From positions 434,001 to 498,000 of the forward strand of contig JAVHNS010000005.1 in the NCBI GenBank assembly GCA_036872755.1: a stretch of 64,000 nucleotides of DNA, in the 5' to 3' direction. A program made the translations under genes and the position numbers. Positions 1-10,400 of the stretch are shown here, piece after piece. The notes below the pieces were generated by a model that worked only from the letters and a program-made list of their open reading frames with translations, had not been told where the DNA came from and did no database searches. This DNA comes from Orbilia blumenaviensis (lineage: Eukaryota > Ascomycota > Orbiliomycetes > Orbiliales > Orbiliaceae). Positions within the stretch are counted from its first letter, which is position 1. Every line of letters begins with the position of its first letter.

Positions 1-806
1 CTAAAGCTCTTGACATATTCTTCCATCATCTTCTCTTGTGTGTCGTTCAATGCCGACTTCCTGGCACCATCTAGTTCATCGGCCATAACCTTCATCTCTT
101 CAGAGTGGTCACCATAGACGGTAGTGATCTTTCTGCCGTCCTTGGTTTCGTATGTGCTTCCCTCGCCAGTCTTCTCGCTAGCAACTAGCATTTCAAAGTT
201 TCCATCCTTGAGCTGCTTTAATCTGGTATGCTCAACCAAGACCCCATTGCTAACGAAGGTCTCACCGCAAGTCTCGATGTCTGCCTTGGTAATGGCTGGC
301 GAGTCCGGGTAGTAGGCACTCATATGCTCTGGTGGGTATCCCAACAAAGTGATTCCCTCAGGTGTGATCTGATAGACCTGCTCTTTGATACCCTCCCAGA
401 TCTTTGCAGCCTCAGGGGTAATACTCGCAATCTTCGTGAAGGTCTCTACTGGAATTCTGGGCACGAATTTCTGGTCCCCAAAGCTCTTGTAGTTACCCAA
501 ATTCGCTAAAACTTGAGAACCGAACTCGACGAACTTCTCCTTCTCATCCTCGGTGACACTGCATGCTTCAACAATTTTTGAGAAGTCGTTTCCGACATGT
601 CGGGCGACAGTGAGGATTAAATCGAACAACGGCTCGGATTCCGGTGAGACCTGACGAAGGACGACACGGGTACCGGCAAACGAGGCCTTTGAAATGTGAT
701 GCGCATAAAGCTTCTCCTTAGCAGAAAGGTTATCAAAATGCGGCTGGATTTCCAGACGGCAAACAGGTGCCTTCTCGTCGGCCAGAAGATGCGATGGTAC
801 CGACAT
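1..806 (-). CDS. DPP3: Dipeptidyl peptidase III (peptidase family M49), N-terminal part, cut by window edge
   Basis: The minus-strand frame is open from an ATG at 806 to the window edge, giving the first 268 residues without an intron. The sequence (start MSVPSHLLADEKAPVCRLEI; later QKFVPRIPVETFTKI and PPEHMSAYYPDS) matches the N-terminal lobe of fungal DPP III. This family of cytosolic zinc exopeptidases removes dipeptides from the N-terminus of short peptides. The catalytic HEXXGH motif lies near residue 450 in family members and would fall outside the window, so catalytic competence cannot be judged. The start is the first ATG and agrees with the usual family start. The upstream neighbour is gene-poor DNA of about 1.1 kb. 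Confidence 0.93.
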   Translation of the reverse strand, partial: MSVPSHLLADEKAPVCRLEIQPHFDNLSAKEKLYAHHISKASFAGTRVVLRQVSPESEPLFDLILTVARHVGNDFSKIVEACSVTEDEKEKFVEFGSQVLANLGNYKSFGDQKFVPRIPVETFTKIASITPEAAKIWEGIKEQVYQITPEGITLLGYPPEHMSAYYPDSPAITKADIETCGETFVSNGVLVEHTRLKQLKDGNFEMLVASEKTGEGSTYETKDGRKITTVYGDHSEEMKVMADELDGARKSALNDTQEKMMEEYVKSF

Positions 807-1928
807 GTTTTGATACCGTAAATGTGTAGTGAGTCTCTGTAGTGGAAGATATGGACTGCAATTGTGGGGTTGGAATCGCGAAATCCTGGGGATTCGTAAG
901 AGGGGACTTGGCTTAGTATTAAATACTAGTTGGCCGGCCACACGGCGGGCGAGAACGTGCATTTAAATCTAATGCCTGTCTCTTTGGATTGGCGTTACCT
1001 ACGCTTTCTGCGGTACTAACTAATGCATATGTATGCAAGTACGTACGCACTTTCCGGGTGTTACATGTGTCGACGGGCTGCGCCGACGAGGATCCGGATT
1101 TCGTTCATTCGGGGTCATGTTTTTTTTAATTGGTGTGGTGGGGGCGGGGCGGCTTTGGCCTTTTAGGCCGTCGCAGTGGGGAAAGGTTGCCGCTGCTAGC
1201 CTGTACAGGCCTGTTCTCACTGTTGGTTTCCTAACTTCACCTTCTCAGTGAGGCAGCTCCCAACCGCACGCTTTGATATCAATTGGTATCTGCGAGATAT
1301 AAAAGCTGATATCCCTCACGCCACTCGACTCAGATACTCACGAGACTGACTTTTGAGAAGTATATATTGATATCATGTTTTTGGGAAGAAAGAGCCGATG
1401 AGTTTTATTATATCGGATACAACAAGGTCAACGCGTTTCGTGTTATAATATTTGCGAGTTGGTAAAGCGTACAGCGAAACGCCGTATAGCTACCTATATA
1501 TAACGATGGATCATTATTATCTAATGAATAATAGTTCAATTTGATCAGTGCTTAAGCTTTAGAATTTCAAATTAAGCAGTTGGTTTAATAGCCTTGCGGA
1601 TGTGGCCTACATATAAGCACATATAGGGTCTGATACATATGGCAGCTATGGCCTTTCATGTACATGTAGAAGGCTAGACACGATAGCTTTGTAGTTGATA
1701 TATACAGATGACTATGCTAGATAATGGTACTTCTGGATATCTTCTTGGAAGAAGATCATAGTCATATATGTATACGTACCGCCGATGAATAGATAATAGA
1801 TACAGGAATCCTTGAAAGCTCTCCCTGGCCGGGCCAATCTCAACTGAAACCCTGCAGGAGCATTTTTGGAATATATAATAAATTATAGAGGAATAAGATA
1901 TTGAGTCCGTGAGGATGCATCCAACTGT
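807..1928. other. Gene-poor interval upstream of DPP3
   Basis: I see no convincing coding region. The first 100-200 bases should hold the DPP3 promoter and 5' UTR; no clear TATA box was found. The rest is AT-rich, with several ATATAT and GATATC-like words but no repeat of note. Confidence 0.5.
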
Positions 1929-2175
1929 TTACTCGTGGACTGGGGTCTGGGTAGAATTTGGGTAGCAGAAACCAGATCCGTAGCTGAAGATCTCGCAGTA
2001 TCACTTCTCAGGGCACTCAGTGGGCCCAGTCCAATTCTTGCCAGGGCACTCAGTGGGCCCAGTCCAATTCTTGCCAGCACACTACGGTTGCAAAAGCTCT
2101 CTTAGTAATTGGAGTTGGGGTCGCGGAGGCGACAGCCAAGACGAGGGAGGAAACGATGATGGCCTTGATCCGCAT
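1929..2175 (-). pseudogene. Broken small secreted cysteine-rich peptide gene with internal 33-bp duplication
   Basis: An ATG at 2175 opens a clear secretory leader: MRIKAIIVSSLVLAVASA, then TPTPITKR, which ends in a Kex2-type KR. This frame stops at 2050-2052 after 41 codons. The next frame continues with cysteine-rich coding potential: an 11-residue unit CPGKNWTGPTE occurs in two almost identical copies because of a 33-bp tandem duplication (about 2010-2075). It then meets an in-frame TGA and continues as YCEIFSYGSGFCYPNS to a TAA at 1929-1931. So I see one frame change and one stop. A TATA-like element (TTATAAAT on the minus strand, 2321-2328) lies about 150 nt upstream. This could be a decayed effector-like or antimicrobial-like peptide gene. 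Alternatively an unusual intron removes the breaks; none with good splice sites restores the cysteine-rich part. Confidence 0.45.
2009..2075. repeat. 33-bp direct tandem duplication
   Basis: Two adjacent, essentially identical 33-bp units beginning GGCACTCAGTGGGCCCAGTC sit inside the broken secreted peptide gene. Thirty-three bases keep the frame and encode an 11-residue repeat in the cysteine-rich frame. Identity between copies suggests a recent event. Confidence 0.85.
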
Positions 2176-2693
2176 TTTGATATAGATATTTGGAGAAAAT
2201 TTGATCAGTTGGACTTGGGTTTAAAATATGATTGGATTCCGAAGAGGGCTTATTCTGAGATCTGAGGAGGAGGATGATGATAAAAAACTCCGAACATGAG
2301 ACCGCCCTAAGCTCTGCTCTATTTATAATTGTTCTATGACATGCATAGTAGATAGTTCTTCGAATTATCAGATCTATCAATATCGGCGTCGCAAAAGCTT
2401 GTCGAGTCAAGACTTACAGGGTTGGCATCGACTGCAGCACACTCGACACTGCTAAGACCATATCCAGACTTCGGGGAGATGATACCGTCTAGGCTAATTA
2501 GGGACACCGAATAAACCCGTCAGCAAAGACCATGACAAAGGTGAAAACCATAAAAAGACAATCGGGCCTTACCAATCCGTCAGACTGTCTTGAAATCCCA
2601 AAATTCAATAGTACAGGGATTCAGCATACGGTTTACCATTAAGCCACGGGGCGGACGAGCAAATCACACCAAGCTGAGCAGAAATAAGAACAA
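2176..2693. other. Gene-poor interval with promoter-like TATA element
   Basis: Contains the TATA-like element at 2321-2328 upstream of the broken peptide gene. Further on is a stretch at about 2595-2660 that weakly resembles a tRNA on the minus strand (A-box-like TGGCTTAATGGTA, poor B box). No gene is supported. Confidence 0.4.
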
Positions 2694-2835
2694 CCGATAA
2701 AGACACCTGCTTAAGACACTCGGTAAAGATGACCAACCAATAAAACCGATAAAAACACCCAGTAAAGAGAAAACCACCCAAGTAAAAACACCCTGGTAAA
2801 GAAACCCTGGTAAAGACACCCCGGGAAAGACAAGA
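2694..2835 (-). repeat. Imperfect tandem repeat, unit about 14 nt (GGTAAAGACACCC-like)
   Basis: On the plus strand about eight degenerate units of the form GGTAAAGACACCC, CGATAAAAACACCC, AGTAAAAACACCC and TGGTAAAGAAACCC follow one another. The array begins 18 nt past the 3' end of the tRNA-like sequence at 2853-2942. It may therefore be the tail of one retroposon-like unit read on the minus strand. Confidence 0.65.
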
Positions 2836-2852
2836 GGACGAAAGATACCTGT

Positions 2853-2942
2853 TGCACTGGTCGGACTTGAAACAACACTCTCGTATGCTTTAGAAACCAA
2901 CTAAAGTCCTTATACGCGCTCTACTAATTGAGCCACAGTGCT
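2853..2942 (-). ncRNA. tRNA-like sequence, degenerate (SINE-head or tRNA pseudogene)
   Basis: Read on the minus strand, this 90-nt stretch folds like a tRNA. It has a six-of-seven acceptor stem (AGCACTG with CAGTGCA), a four-pair D stem in TGGCTCAATTAGTAGAGC (a good A box) and a perfect five-pair anticodon stem (CGTAT/ATACG). The T arm has a good B box (GTTTCAAGTCC). The anticodon loop is 25 nt, as if it held an intron, and contains a TTTAG/CTAAA inner hairpin. The obligatory U33 is missing and the T stem has one mismatch next to the loop. A working tRNA is therefore unlikely; a tRNA-derived SINE head or tRNA pseudogene fits better. Confidence 0.55.
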
Positions 2943-4160
2943 ATGGACCTTTGCTATTATCTTTCCCTTTAACCCAGTCCTTGATGTACCATAGGAGTAA
3001 CTATAAATATATCAAAATATCAGTCAATCATTTGAAATTAAATCTATGAAAGTAATGATTATATAGTCTCTTACGCTAGCTCCACAAGCATAAATAGCGC
3101 CTATCGCGGCAAATAAAGCACTCATTCCAGCGGTTAGGAAACGAAGTTGCACGTTGATTGTTGCCACAGACTATTCGAAATGCATTTTTAGTAATTATTA
3201 TATTCTCAAATATTTCAATATTTAGATAAATTACCTTGTTAAGATCAGTTGCTTTAATCATAAGAAACTCTATTTTTTTGTGCCATGGTTCCGTTGATCG
3301 GTGGAGACTAGGGAAAAAAAGTCAGTGTCTTAGTAAAAAGTAACAAAGACCCGTGGACTTACTGGTGGAGTACTGAAAAGGCGGCGGAGAGGGAGACGAG
3401 TGAGAGGGTTGCGAGGGTGGTATAGACGTGCGAAACCCGTGATCGTAATAGTTTTTATGATATGATGATGATGTGTGCGTGTATGTATGTAAGTATAACT
3501 AGGTACCTAGGTAGATGAATGGGTAGAAGAAGTAGGTGGGAATGAGTGAGTGAGTGAGAATTGAGTAAGTGATTAAAGCGAGCGGCAATCTATCTTGGAG
3601 ATTACTAGGTATTAACCAAGTATCTAGGTACCTAAGGTATATATATACACTTTTTTTTTGAGTTTTGAGGCGATCTTCCTGATGATTAGGTCAGCCTATA
3701 TAACCGGGGAAAAACTAAAACCTCAGCTTTACTATAACGGTTTTGTATCTGTAATCCGGCCGCAACTTTCCAGTAAGCCTTCGGCGTAAGGAACTACGAA
3801 AGGGTTCTTAGGAGTTTATCCTGCGCTAATTACTAGGAAGACGGAGGTTCTAGCCAAAAGTTAGAGACCTGGCTTGGGTCTCGTATATATCCTATAGGCC
3901 TGGCTGGGTAGGTAATACGTATTGGTATATATCCTGTCAGGAGAATGCCCCCATAGCTCGACAAGGTAGACGCAGGCTTCATAGTTGCAAAAGGGAAAAA
4001 AAGAAGATCCAAAACTACAGCTGCTCAGATCAAAACGGATAAAGTTACCCTGAAAGAGGGACACGTAACGTACTCTCCCCCGTTGATATTGATATCTTAC
4101 AATTCGACTAGATTCAAAGGATACCCAGTCGATTGACCATGCTGTCTCTCAAATGCCAGT
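2943..4160. other. Gene-poor interval with short simple repeats
   Basis: No gene is supported. It holds GATGATGATG, GTATGTATG and GAGTGAGTGAGTGAG microsatellites (about 3450-3570) and two AGGTACCTAGG-like palindromes (about 3500 and 3625). A stretch at 3954-4000 is faintly similar to the 5' half of a tRNA but has no B box. Confidence 0.4.
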
Positions 4161-4769
4161 TTAATCATCCCAGATAGCCGCCTTTGCCTTCTCCTTTTCC
4201 TGTTCCTGTCGTTTCTGCTCCTCCCGTTCTTCCTGATGCTTCTTCTTCAAACTAGCATCGTATTCTCTCTGTTCCTTTGTGCTTCTGCTCCTGACCCCTA
4301 AGGCACTAGCAATCATCCTCCTAGCTACAGCATCCGTCTTAGCTTGCCGTTGTCCTTCGAAACCGGAGTCACTATATCCGCCGCCCGCTCTTGAGTGTGT
4401 ATCTGGGTCATAGGAGTAGTATGACCCCGAGCTGCTGTCAGCAGCTCCAAACGGTGTCGCGACAGCGGGTGTAGGCGCGGGTGGAGCTGGTGGTGGGGCT
4501 GGAGAAGCCATTGGAGGATTAAGATCGGAGGCTACATTTCCCGTAGCCTCGTCGCCGGAGGAAACCTCGTCGTCCCATGAATCTGCAACCTCCTTCTTTT
4601 TCTTTACGACTTTCTTAGGCTTGGAAGTGCCGTTGACTGTGAGAAGGTTTTCTAATTTTACGCCATTAACTTAGATTTAGTATATTCCCCACAAAATCAT
4701 ATAAAATATAAATTAAAGATGCAAAGCCAGCAAAAAAAGTGCGTAGAGAGAATACTAACCGTCGACCAT
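4161..4769 (-). CDS. Conserved fungal small protein of unknown function, 161 aa
   Basis: Two exons: 4760-4769 (ATGGTCGACG) and 4161-4636. They are joined across a 123-nt intron with donor GTTAGT and acceptor TTCTCACAG; 486 coding bases give 161 residues. The protein starts MVDVNGTSKPKKVVKKKKEV, then has an acidic patch (DSWDDEVSSGDE) and a Pro/Ala-rich linker. A conserved-looking block KTDAVARRMIASALGVRSRS follows, then a charged helical tail (KKKHQEEREEQKRQEQEKEK) ending AKAAIWDD. I recall similar block-plus-WDD proteins throughout Pezizomycotina, without a proven function. A very short first exon is common in such genes. Predicted soluble and coiled-coil-like at the C-terminus; no signal peptide or membrane segment. 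Confidence 0.75.
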
Positions 4770-4909
4770 ATCGATACACCCCAGATCCTTGGTACCGTAT
4801 ACCCTTTTTATATTATAAAAACGCGTGACGTGCGATATGGATAACGTTTAACATATACAAATAACTCGTACGTATACTTCAACTCAACCCCGCGGGCGAA
4901 TATGGCTGG

Positions 4910-4941
<32 letters not shown>

Positions 4942-5631
4942 CTAAATGAACACTGTACAGATGACCTTCTGGTCCAGGGGAATGGTACTGGGAAAGAAAG
5001 ATGTCACTGATACCTTCCGTCGTCCGCGACCCGCCTACCCGACCCGCTAATTATAACGTCTACGCAGTGCACGTGACATGCTCGCAGAACAGGCTTCGGG
5101 GCTCGTGGGTTGCAGGCGGCGATCATGTTTCGGAGCGCAACACCTTTTGTGCCGTTGTGCGTCGATCGGCCGAATCGACTCGATCTTTCAGGTAATTTTG
5201 GCCGGACGATGATGTCGTCTGCCCCCTAATGCATTGCAAATAGCTGCTGTTAGCGGCAGTCCGAGGGTTTGTTATACTACTTTAAGTCAGTATACTAGAT
5301 ACTTTGGGCTAAGTACTACGATAATGGTCTAATTTTGGCTCAGGTTGAGTAATTTTATCTCATGTAGGGAGTCAAAGTCATCGTGGAACGTCTGTATCGT
5401 GTATGTAATTAATTACAATATGGCTTCGTCATTGTGTATCAATCCAGGATCGAAGCATGGAAGAACAGGGGAGGGGGCAGGAAAGTGCTGAAAAAATGGT
5501 ATCATGACATGCTAAATTGTGCTACACGTGGAAATCGAAATCAAGCTATGGAACAAAGGGAATGGTAAGAGGAAACCATGATACACGGAATATAAAGACA
5601 GGAAGTCAATAGAAACCTTTGAGAGAGGCTC
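4770..5631. other. Intergenic interval, includes the (TG)15 microsatellite
   Basis: The promoter of the preceding minus-strand gene should lie in the first 100 bases, where a TATATTATAAAAA element is visible at about 4807. The rest shows no coding signal apart from chance frames. Confidence 0.5.
4911..4940. repeat. (TG)15 microsatellite
   Basis: Thirty bases of uninterrupted TG dinucleotides. Confidence 0.97.
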
Positions 5632-6657
5632 TTATAGCCAACCGACAGCAGCAGTAAATAGGCCCAACCCAATAGCCCAGACCCACAGCATCAGCATGGA
5701 TCCTCTGGTCGTCATCTTTTCACCTACAAACGCTACCTTGACGCTTCTAACTGCAGCGTTGCCCGTAGGCTGTGCCTGCACAAAAGCTGGGAACTGCACA
5801 GTGACGGCAGTTTGGGTTGGGATTCCATTAACAATGGTCTCGATAGTTGTCACGAACTGCCCTGCATCGTTGAGGAAACGGGTGTATCCCTGTCCATATC
5901 TCGATGTAAAGCTAGTGTACCAACCACCCAGGTCACTCCTGAAGTCGGAGTACTCGCTGTTGATAGCGGAATTGATGCTCGATATATCGTCTTTAATAGT
6001 TGGGATTGGGAAACCAGATGTAATACCATCAGATATACGAGTGATAACGGAGCCGGCCCAGGACGAAGCGGCGGCAGCTGGATTCGCGATGTAACTTGAA
6101 TATACTGCGCCAGCATCTCCAACAAACACCGTAACTCTCTGTCCAGCCGAATCCGTAGCGGTTCTATAAACAGCAACACCGTTATTCGCTGCTGAGGTAA
6201 GAAGTCCTGGAACAACTGCTACAACCGAAGCGATCGCATCGTTGGCACCGATGCACCGATTTTTGGCGCAGTATTCGTAGTTGGAGAGACAGCATCCTCC
6301 TTGGAATAGGTTGTCTGGGCAGCCGTAGTAGCCTGAATTGCAGTCGCCTTGTCCAGCGACCGTTCCAACGCAATAAATTCCCTTTGGACAACATGCGATA
6401 TGACCAGCATTGTCGAGAGCACAGTTGGCAGTATTTGGACAGCAAAAGGCCGGGAACGAAATCGGAGCGCAGGACGTAGCGCCTGAAGGACAGTTGCCGT
6501 TGTTATTTTGACGACGGAAGATTTGACTTGGCGAGTTGGCAGCAGCGACCGCTGGGAGGAATGGCGAAGTTTCTCTTTCGGAAAGGCTCTCAGCCTTAAC
6601 TAGGGCGGTAACAGAGAGGATTGAAGCAATCCGAGCGGCTCGGGACAGGGATCTCAT
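5632..6657 (-). CDS. Secreted, probably GPI-anchored cysteine-rich surface protein, 341 aa
   Basis: Single-exon frame. Residues 1-22 form a signal peptide (hydrophobic SILSVTALVKA). A dibasic RR at 48-49 follows. Residues 56-135 hold 14 cysteines with CC pairs (FPAFCCPNTANC, HIACCPKGIYC, QGGCCLSNYEYC). This layout is typical of fungal cell-wall proteins annotated as GPI-anchored cysteine-rich proteins. The middle is Ser/Ala/Thr-rich without cysteines. The last 20 residues are strongly hydrophobic (LMLWVWAIGLGLFTAAVGWL) with no cytoplasmic tail, as expected for a GPI signal; a type I membrane anchor is the alternative. The start is the first ATG and gives a proper leader. A role at the cell surface is inferred; the binding partner is unknown. 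Confidence 0.85.
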   Translation of the reverse strand: MRSLSRAARIASILSVTALVKAESLSERETSPFLPAVAAANSPSQIFRRQNNNGNCPSGATSCAPISFPAFCCPNTANCALDNAGHIACCPKGIYCVGTVAGQGDCNSGYYGCPDNLFQGGCCLSNYEYCAKNRCIGANDAIASVVAVVPGLLTSAANNGVAVYRTATDSAGQRVTVFVGDAGAVYSSYIANPAAAASSWAGSVITRISDGITSGFPIPTIKDDISSINSAINSEYSDFRSDLGGWYTSFTSRYGQGYTRFLNDAGQFVTTIETIVNGIPTQTAVTVQFPAFVQAQPTGNAAVRSVKVAFVGEKMTTRGSMLMLWVWAIGLGLFTAAVGWL

Positions 6658-7416
6658 TTTGATGAAGTCCGTAATAGGTTGTATCGATCGTAATGAAGCT
6701 TATCGGGGACCCAGGTTATGGTGACACAGTGGAAGGGATCTGAGCAAAATCCGGATGAAGATGTTAGCCGTGAGGAAAACCATTCCTTTGAGGCGCCCTG
6801 CGCATACGGAAACCCACCAGTCCAAGCCAACCAAGTATTTTGCTGGGCAAAGAAATGCAATGTAACCAGTCTCAGCTTAAGAGTTGAACTATGCAAGAGT
6901 ACTACGATGATTGACAGTAACAACTGAAAAAAGGAGAAATCGACAGCACTATGATAGTTTCTGTTAAGAAGGGCAGTAGGGCATCGCAGCAGGAAAAGAA
7001 GATGATGAGGGTTACATTCCTTCTTCGCTGTCGTCATATGTCCTGGTATGTATAGCGCCGCCTCTGCTCTGCTGTGTCAACTCTGCGTTGTCATGCCAAT
7101 GGGCTGGGGACACAAGGTCTTGGCTGGCAAATCAGGTTATGTTGCTCTCGCTGGTTATATTCGACAACACGTTTCTGCTGTTGTGTTTTCACTAGTATCG
7201 ATTGGAACAACAACTGCGACTGTCTAATTAAGCTGGGCCAGCGCCAGTTTTTGGAAGCAATGGGTATGCTTGTTGACTATATTATAGTTAATTAAGGATC
7301 AAGTTTACATTGATAGTTTGTATATTTTATATCTACAGTCTTTCGGTTTGCAACTATGTAGGACAGTTTGCCTCAGCCATAGCCTTAAGGCTTGCTCTAT
7401 TTCCACTAATTAGGTA
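6658..7416. other. Intergenic interval between surface protein gene and NLR 3' end
   Basis: Should contain the promoter of the surface protein gene (minus strand) and the 3' UTR of the NLR gene. No supported coding region. Confidence 0.5.
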
Positions 7417-10400
7417 CTAATCTTGAAATTCGGCACTGCGTTCGTAGTCAGGATCTACTGCTGGATTCTCGCAAATATCGAACAGTTCCGTCGATCTCAT
7501 TCCAACCCAATCATGCAGTGGATGTGAGCCGTCGAGGATGTTTTCCGCCAGACCCACCGCCTCATCGTCGGATGATACTTTCCAGTCTATGGAATTTGCA
7601 GGCTCAAAAAGGAACGGAGATGACCCGAAATTAACGACACATTCATGGCACGGAGATGCCAAAGATATCATTGGAAAGTAGCGTTGGTACTCCAAAGCAT
7701 AATAGTCGGGTAGCTTCTTCCCGTTGTAAGTGATGCAAATCAACCGGGTTTTGGTATTTACGCCTATCCCCACTGTTACTACCGTATCTTCGGATTTGGC
7801 GCTCCCATCAGAGTTGCTTGTTGCTTTATCGGTTGTGGGTTTGTTGGAACTTTCTGTTGAGGTATCTAGTATATGCATAGGGTCAATCTCATCGATATCC
7901 TGTTCAGCATCAATTTTAGAGTGGTCGTATCGTGCGCCCCAACCCCAGTCCGACGCTCTGTTGGCATAAATCGCTTCGATAGAGTCGGGGAGAACGCTGA
8001 CAGAGAAGCGTGGAGCATGGTAATCGTGTATTTGGGCCAGGTATATCCGAACCCGGTCACCTTCCCCACTTCTAGCATGCCATATCGATTAAATATTGAA
8101 CGGTATGTGGTATAAATGTTCCTTTGGATCGGACTTACCGGACCGGCTGCAGTGCTGCTGAAAAGGAAAATCCCGCTTCAAAATAGAAATCTCGAGCCGC
8201 GGGTACGGGGTGGTCGGCTACGGCGACAACCCAAACCCCAGGAAAGCCCTCATTAGAATTAAGATCTATGATTTTGCGAGAAAAGAGTTAACATAATTTT
8301 CATATCTACGACGACCCATAGCTTAGGTGAGTTGCTAACCTAGAGATAGGTGGAGGCCATTGTTGGACAGCTTGGCTTTCTCCTCCGAATTCTGTTTTTC
8401 GGGATCGAAGATCATTGTTAAACGCGAGGGCGCTCTGTGAAACTGGCTCTGGTTAGGATGGCTGACGGGCTTGATCTTAGGACTGGATGGGTCTATTATA
8501 GTTGGGTCTATTATAGTAAAAGGGGCGAATTCATCAGAGCTGTCCCAATGCTCTGCTATCGATGAATCTTCACCAACAATTATGGCAGAGGAATCTGAGT
8601 TATCATCCTCAGGCGGCTCTTGAGGTGCTGGGTCAACATCGGTGGCAGATGTAACCGCGATAGATGTGTCTGAGTTATCATCCTTCGTTGACTCTTTACG
8701 TTCCGGAATTGAATCAATAATTTCACCCTTAGTCCACCCATGTTCGTCGAGTATCGGTTCTTCGTCGTCAGGTTCACGCTTTAGGCGCCCTTCTGGGTCT
8801 AGATAATCGAGATATGCCCAGAAGTGTCTCCTAGAGATCGTGCGGCTAAATATGGACCACCTCTTCTCGCTCGGTGTTACTGCGAACAGTTTCCAGAATG
8901 TATCCGAGCACATATCCACCCCGTCGGAGGTTGTACTTTTGCCGCCGTGGCCTCGGTATATATCCCTGCCGGGATTATAGAAAAAATAGTCCAAGGCAGT
9001 CCGGCCACATTGGTCTCTCATGCCAGCAAGCTCTGGTTCTACTCCGTAACTTAAGAGCCATCTTAGATATAAAAATGAACTTTTATACCTATATTTAGCA
9101 GCTAGCATTAAGGGCGTCTGTCTAAATCTGTTGACTCCGTTCATTGCTGCATGTATCACCGACTTCGGGATATATTCCTGAATCATTGGTAGGACTTCAA
9201 AGTGTGGCCCGTTGTTTGATAGGAAGTGTAAAATATTTCCCACTCTTCGTGGTTGAGAAGCGATGAAGGGATGTTCTTCACCATGGTTCGCCTCCATTTT
9301 ACTAAATTTTTCCAGGAGCCACTGTATCATCGCCATAGTCCCATATTGGAATGCGACCATAAATGCTGTTTCGCCCAGATTGTTGGTTCTGGTTATGTCC
9401 AGGCCTTGCTGGAAGAGTAAGTCTGCGGTCGCAAAAGTCGAATCGAGATCTCGAGGAGACGCTCGGGGCGATTTAGTGTAGTCTGCAAGTAGGTGGAAAC
9501 AAGTGTTCCCACTGTTGTCATCATCGTGAACATCCACTCCAAGTTCAATGAGCTTTTTAGCACCTTCTGCAAACGTGCTCTCAACGGTATTCATGAGGGG
9601 GCTCCGACTTCTAGAATCTTGTGCGTTCACAATATCCCTTATAGTCTTAAACTCGCCATCAGCACTGATTGATCTGGTTCCCAACTGGACCAGAATTTGA
9701 CAGATATCCAAAACCTCTTGTATCTTCTTTGGTGAGGCTTCGGGACGGTCGAGGAAAAGAAAATGGAGCGGTGTCATCCCTCGCCTGTCTACGGGCAAGC
9801 CATTCCAATCAACTGAAAAGCAGATCAGTTTGAAAAATTCAAGGTCGTGCAGCTCAGCCGCGTAGTGTAAGAGAGTGTCTCCTCGATCGTCCCGTATGTC
9901 AGCATTAAGGGTCGCTCCATTTCGAATAAGGGTCCTGGCAGTCTCCAAAACTTTTGGCAAATTGTTCTTGAAATTCGGAACTAGTATTTTTGAAAATCCA
10001 AGGATCCAAAGCAACATATTTCCATCTTCCGCGAAGGGCCAGTTTTCGACTCCAGCGCCGTGTCTAATAAGACATTCAACAGTGTCTGGATACTGCATTG
10101 CCAACTGGATCGGATGACGGGCAGAACCCAAAAATTCTCCTCGGGAAGGTATATCCACATCTAAAACTCGATCAGTCTTTAAGCTTTCTTGGAAATCCTT
10201 AATTAAAGTCGCGAGTCGAGGAAGCTTGATTTTTTCGTCAACATTTTCGAACTCAAACCAATTTGGTCTGCTCTTGCACATCTCCTTCTCGGTAAGTTTA
10301 AGTTGGTTATCGATCAAGATATTCAAGCCGTAGGTTGAGGCTATATGGATCGGACCTTCATTAACTAAATCTCGTAAAGTAGACGAGGCCAAGTACTGGT

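Noticed and set aside
3954..4000. Faint similarity to the 5' half of a tRNA (TAGCTCGACAAGGTAGACGC)
   Set aside because: No B box or T arm follows; too weak to call a tRNA gene or pseudogene.
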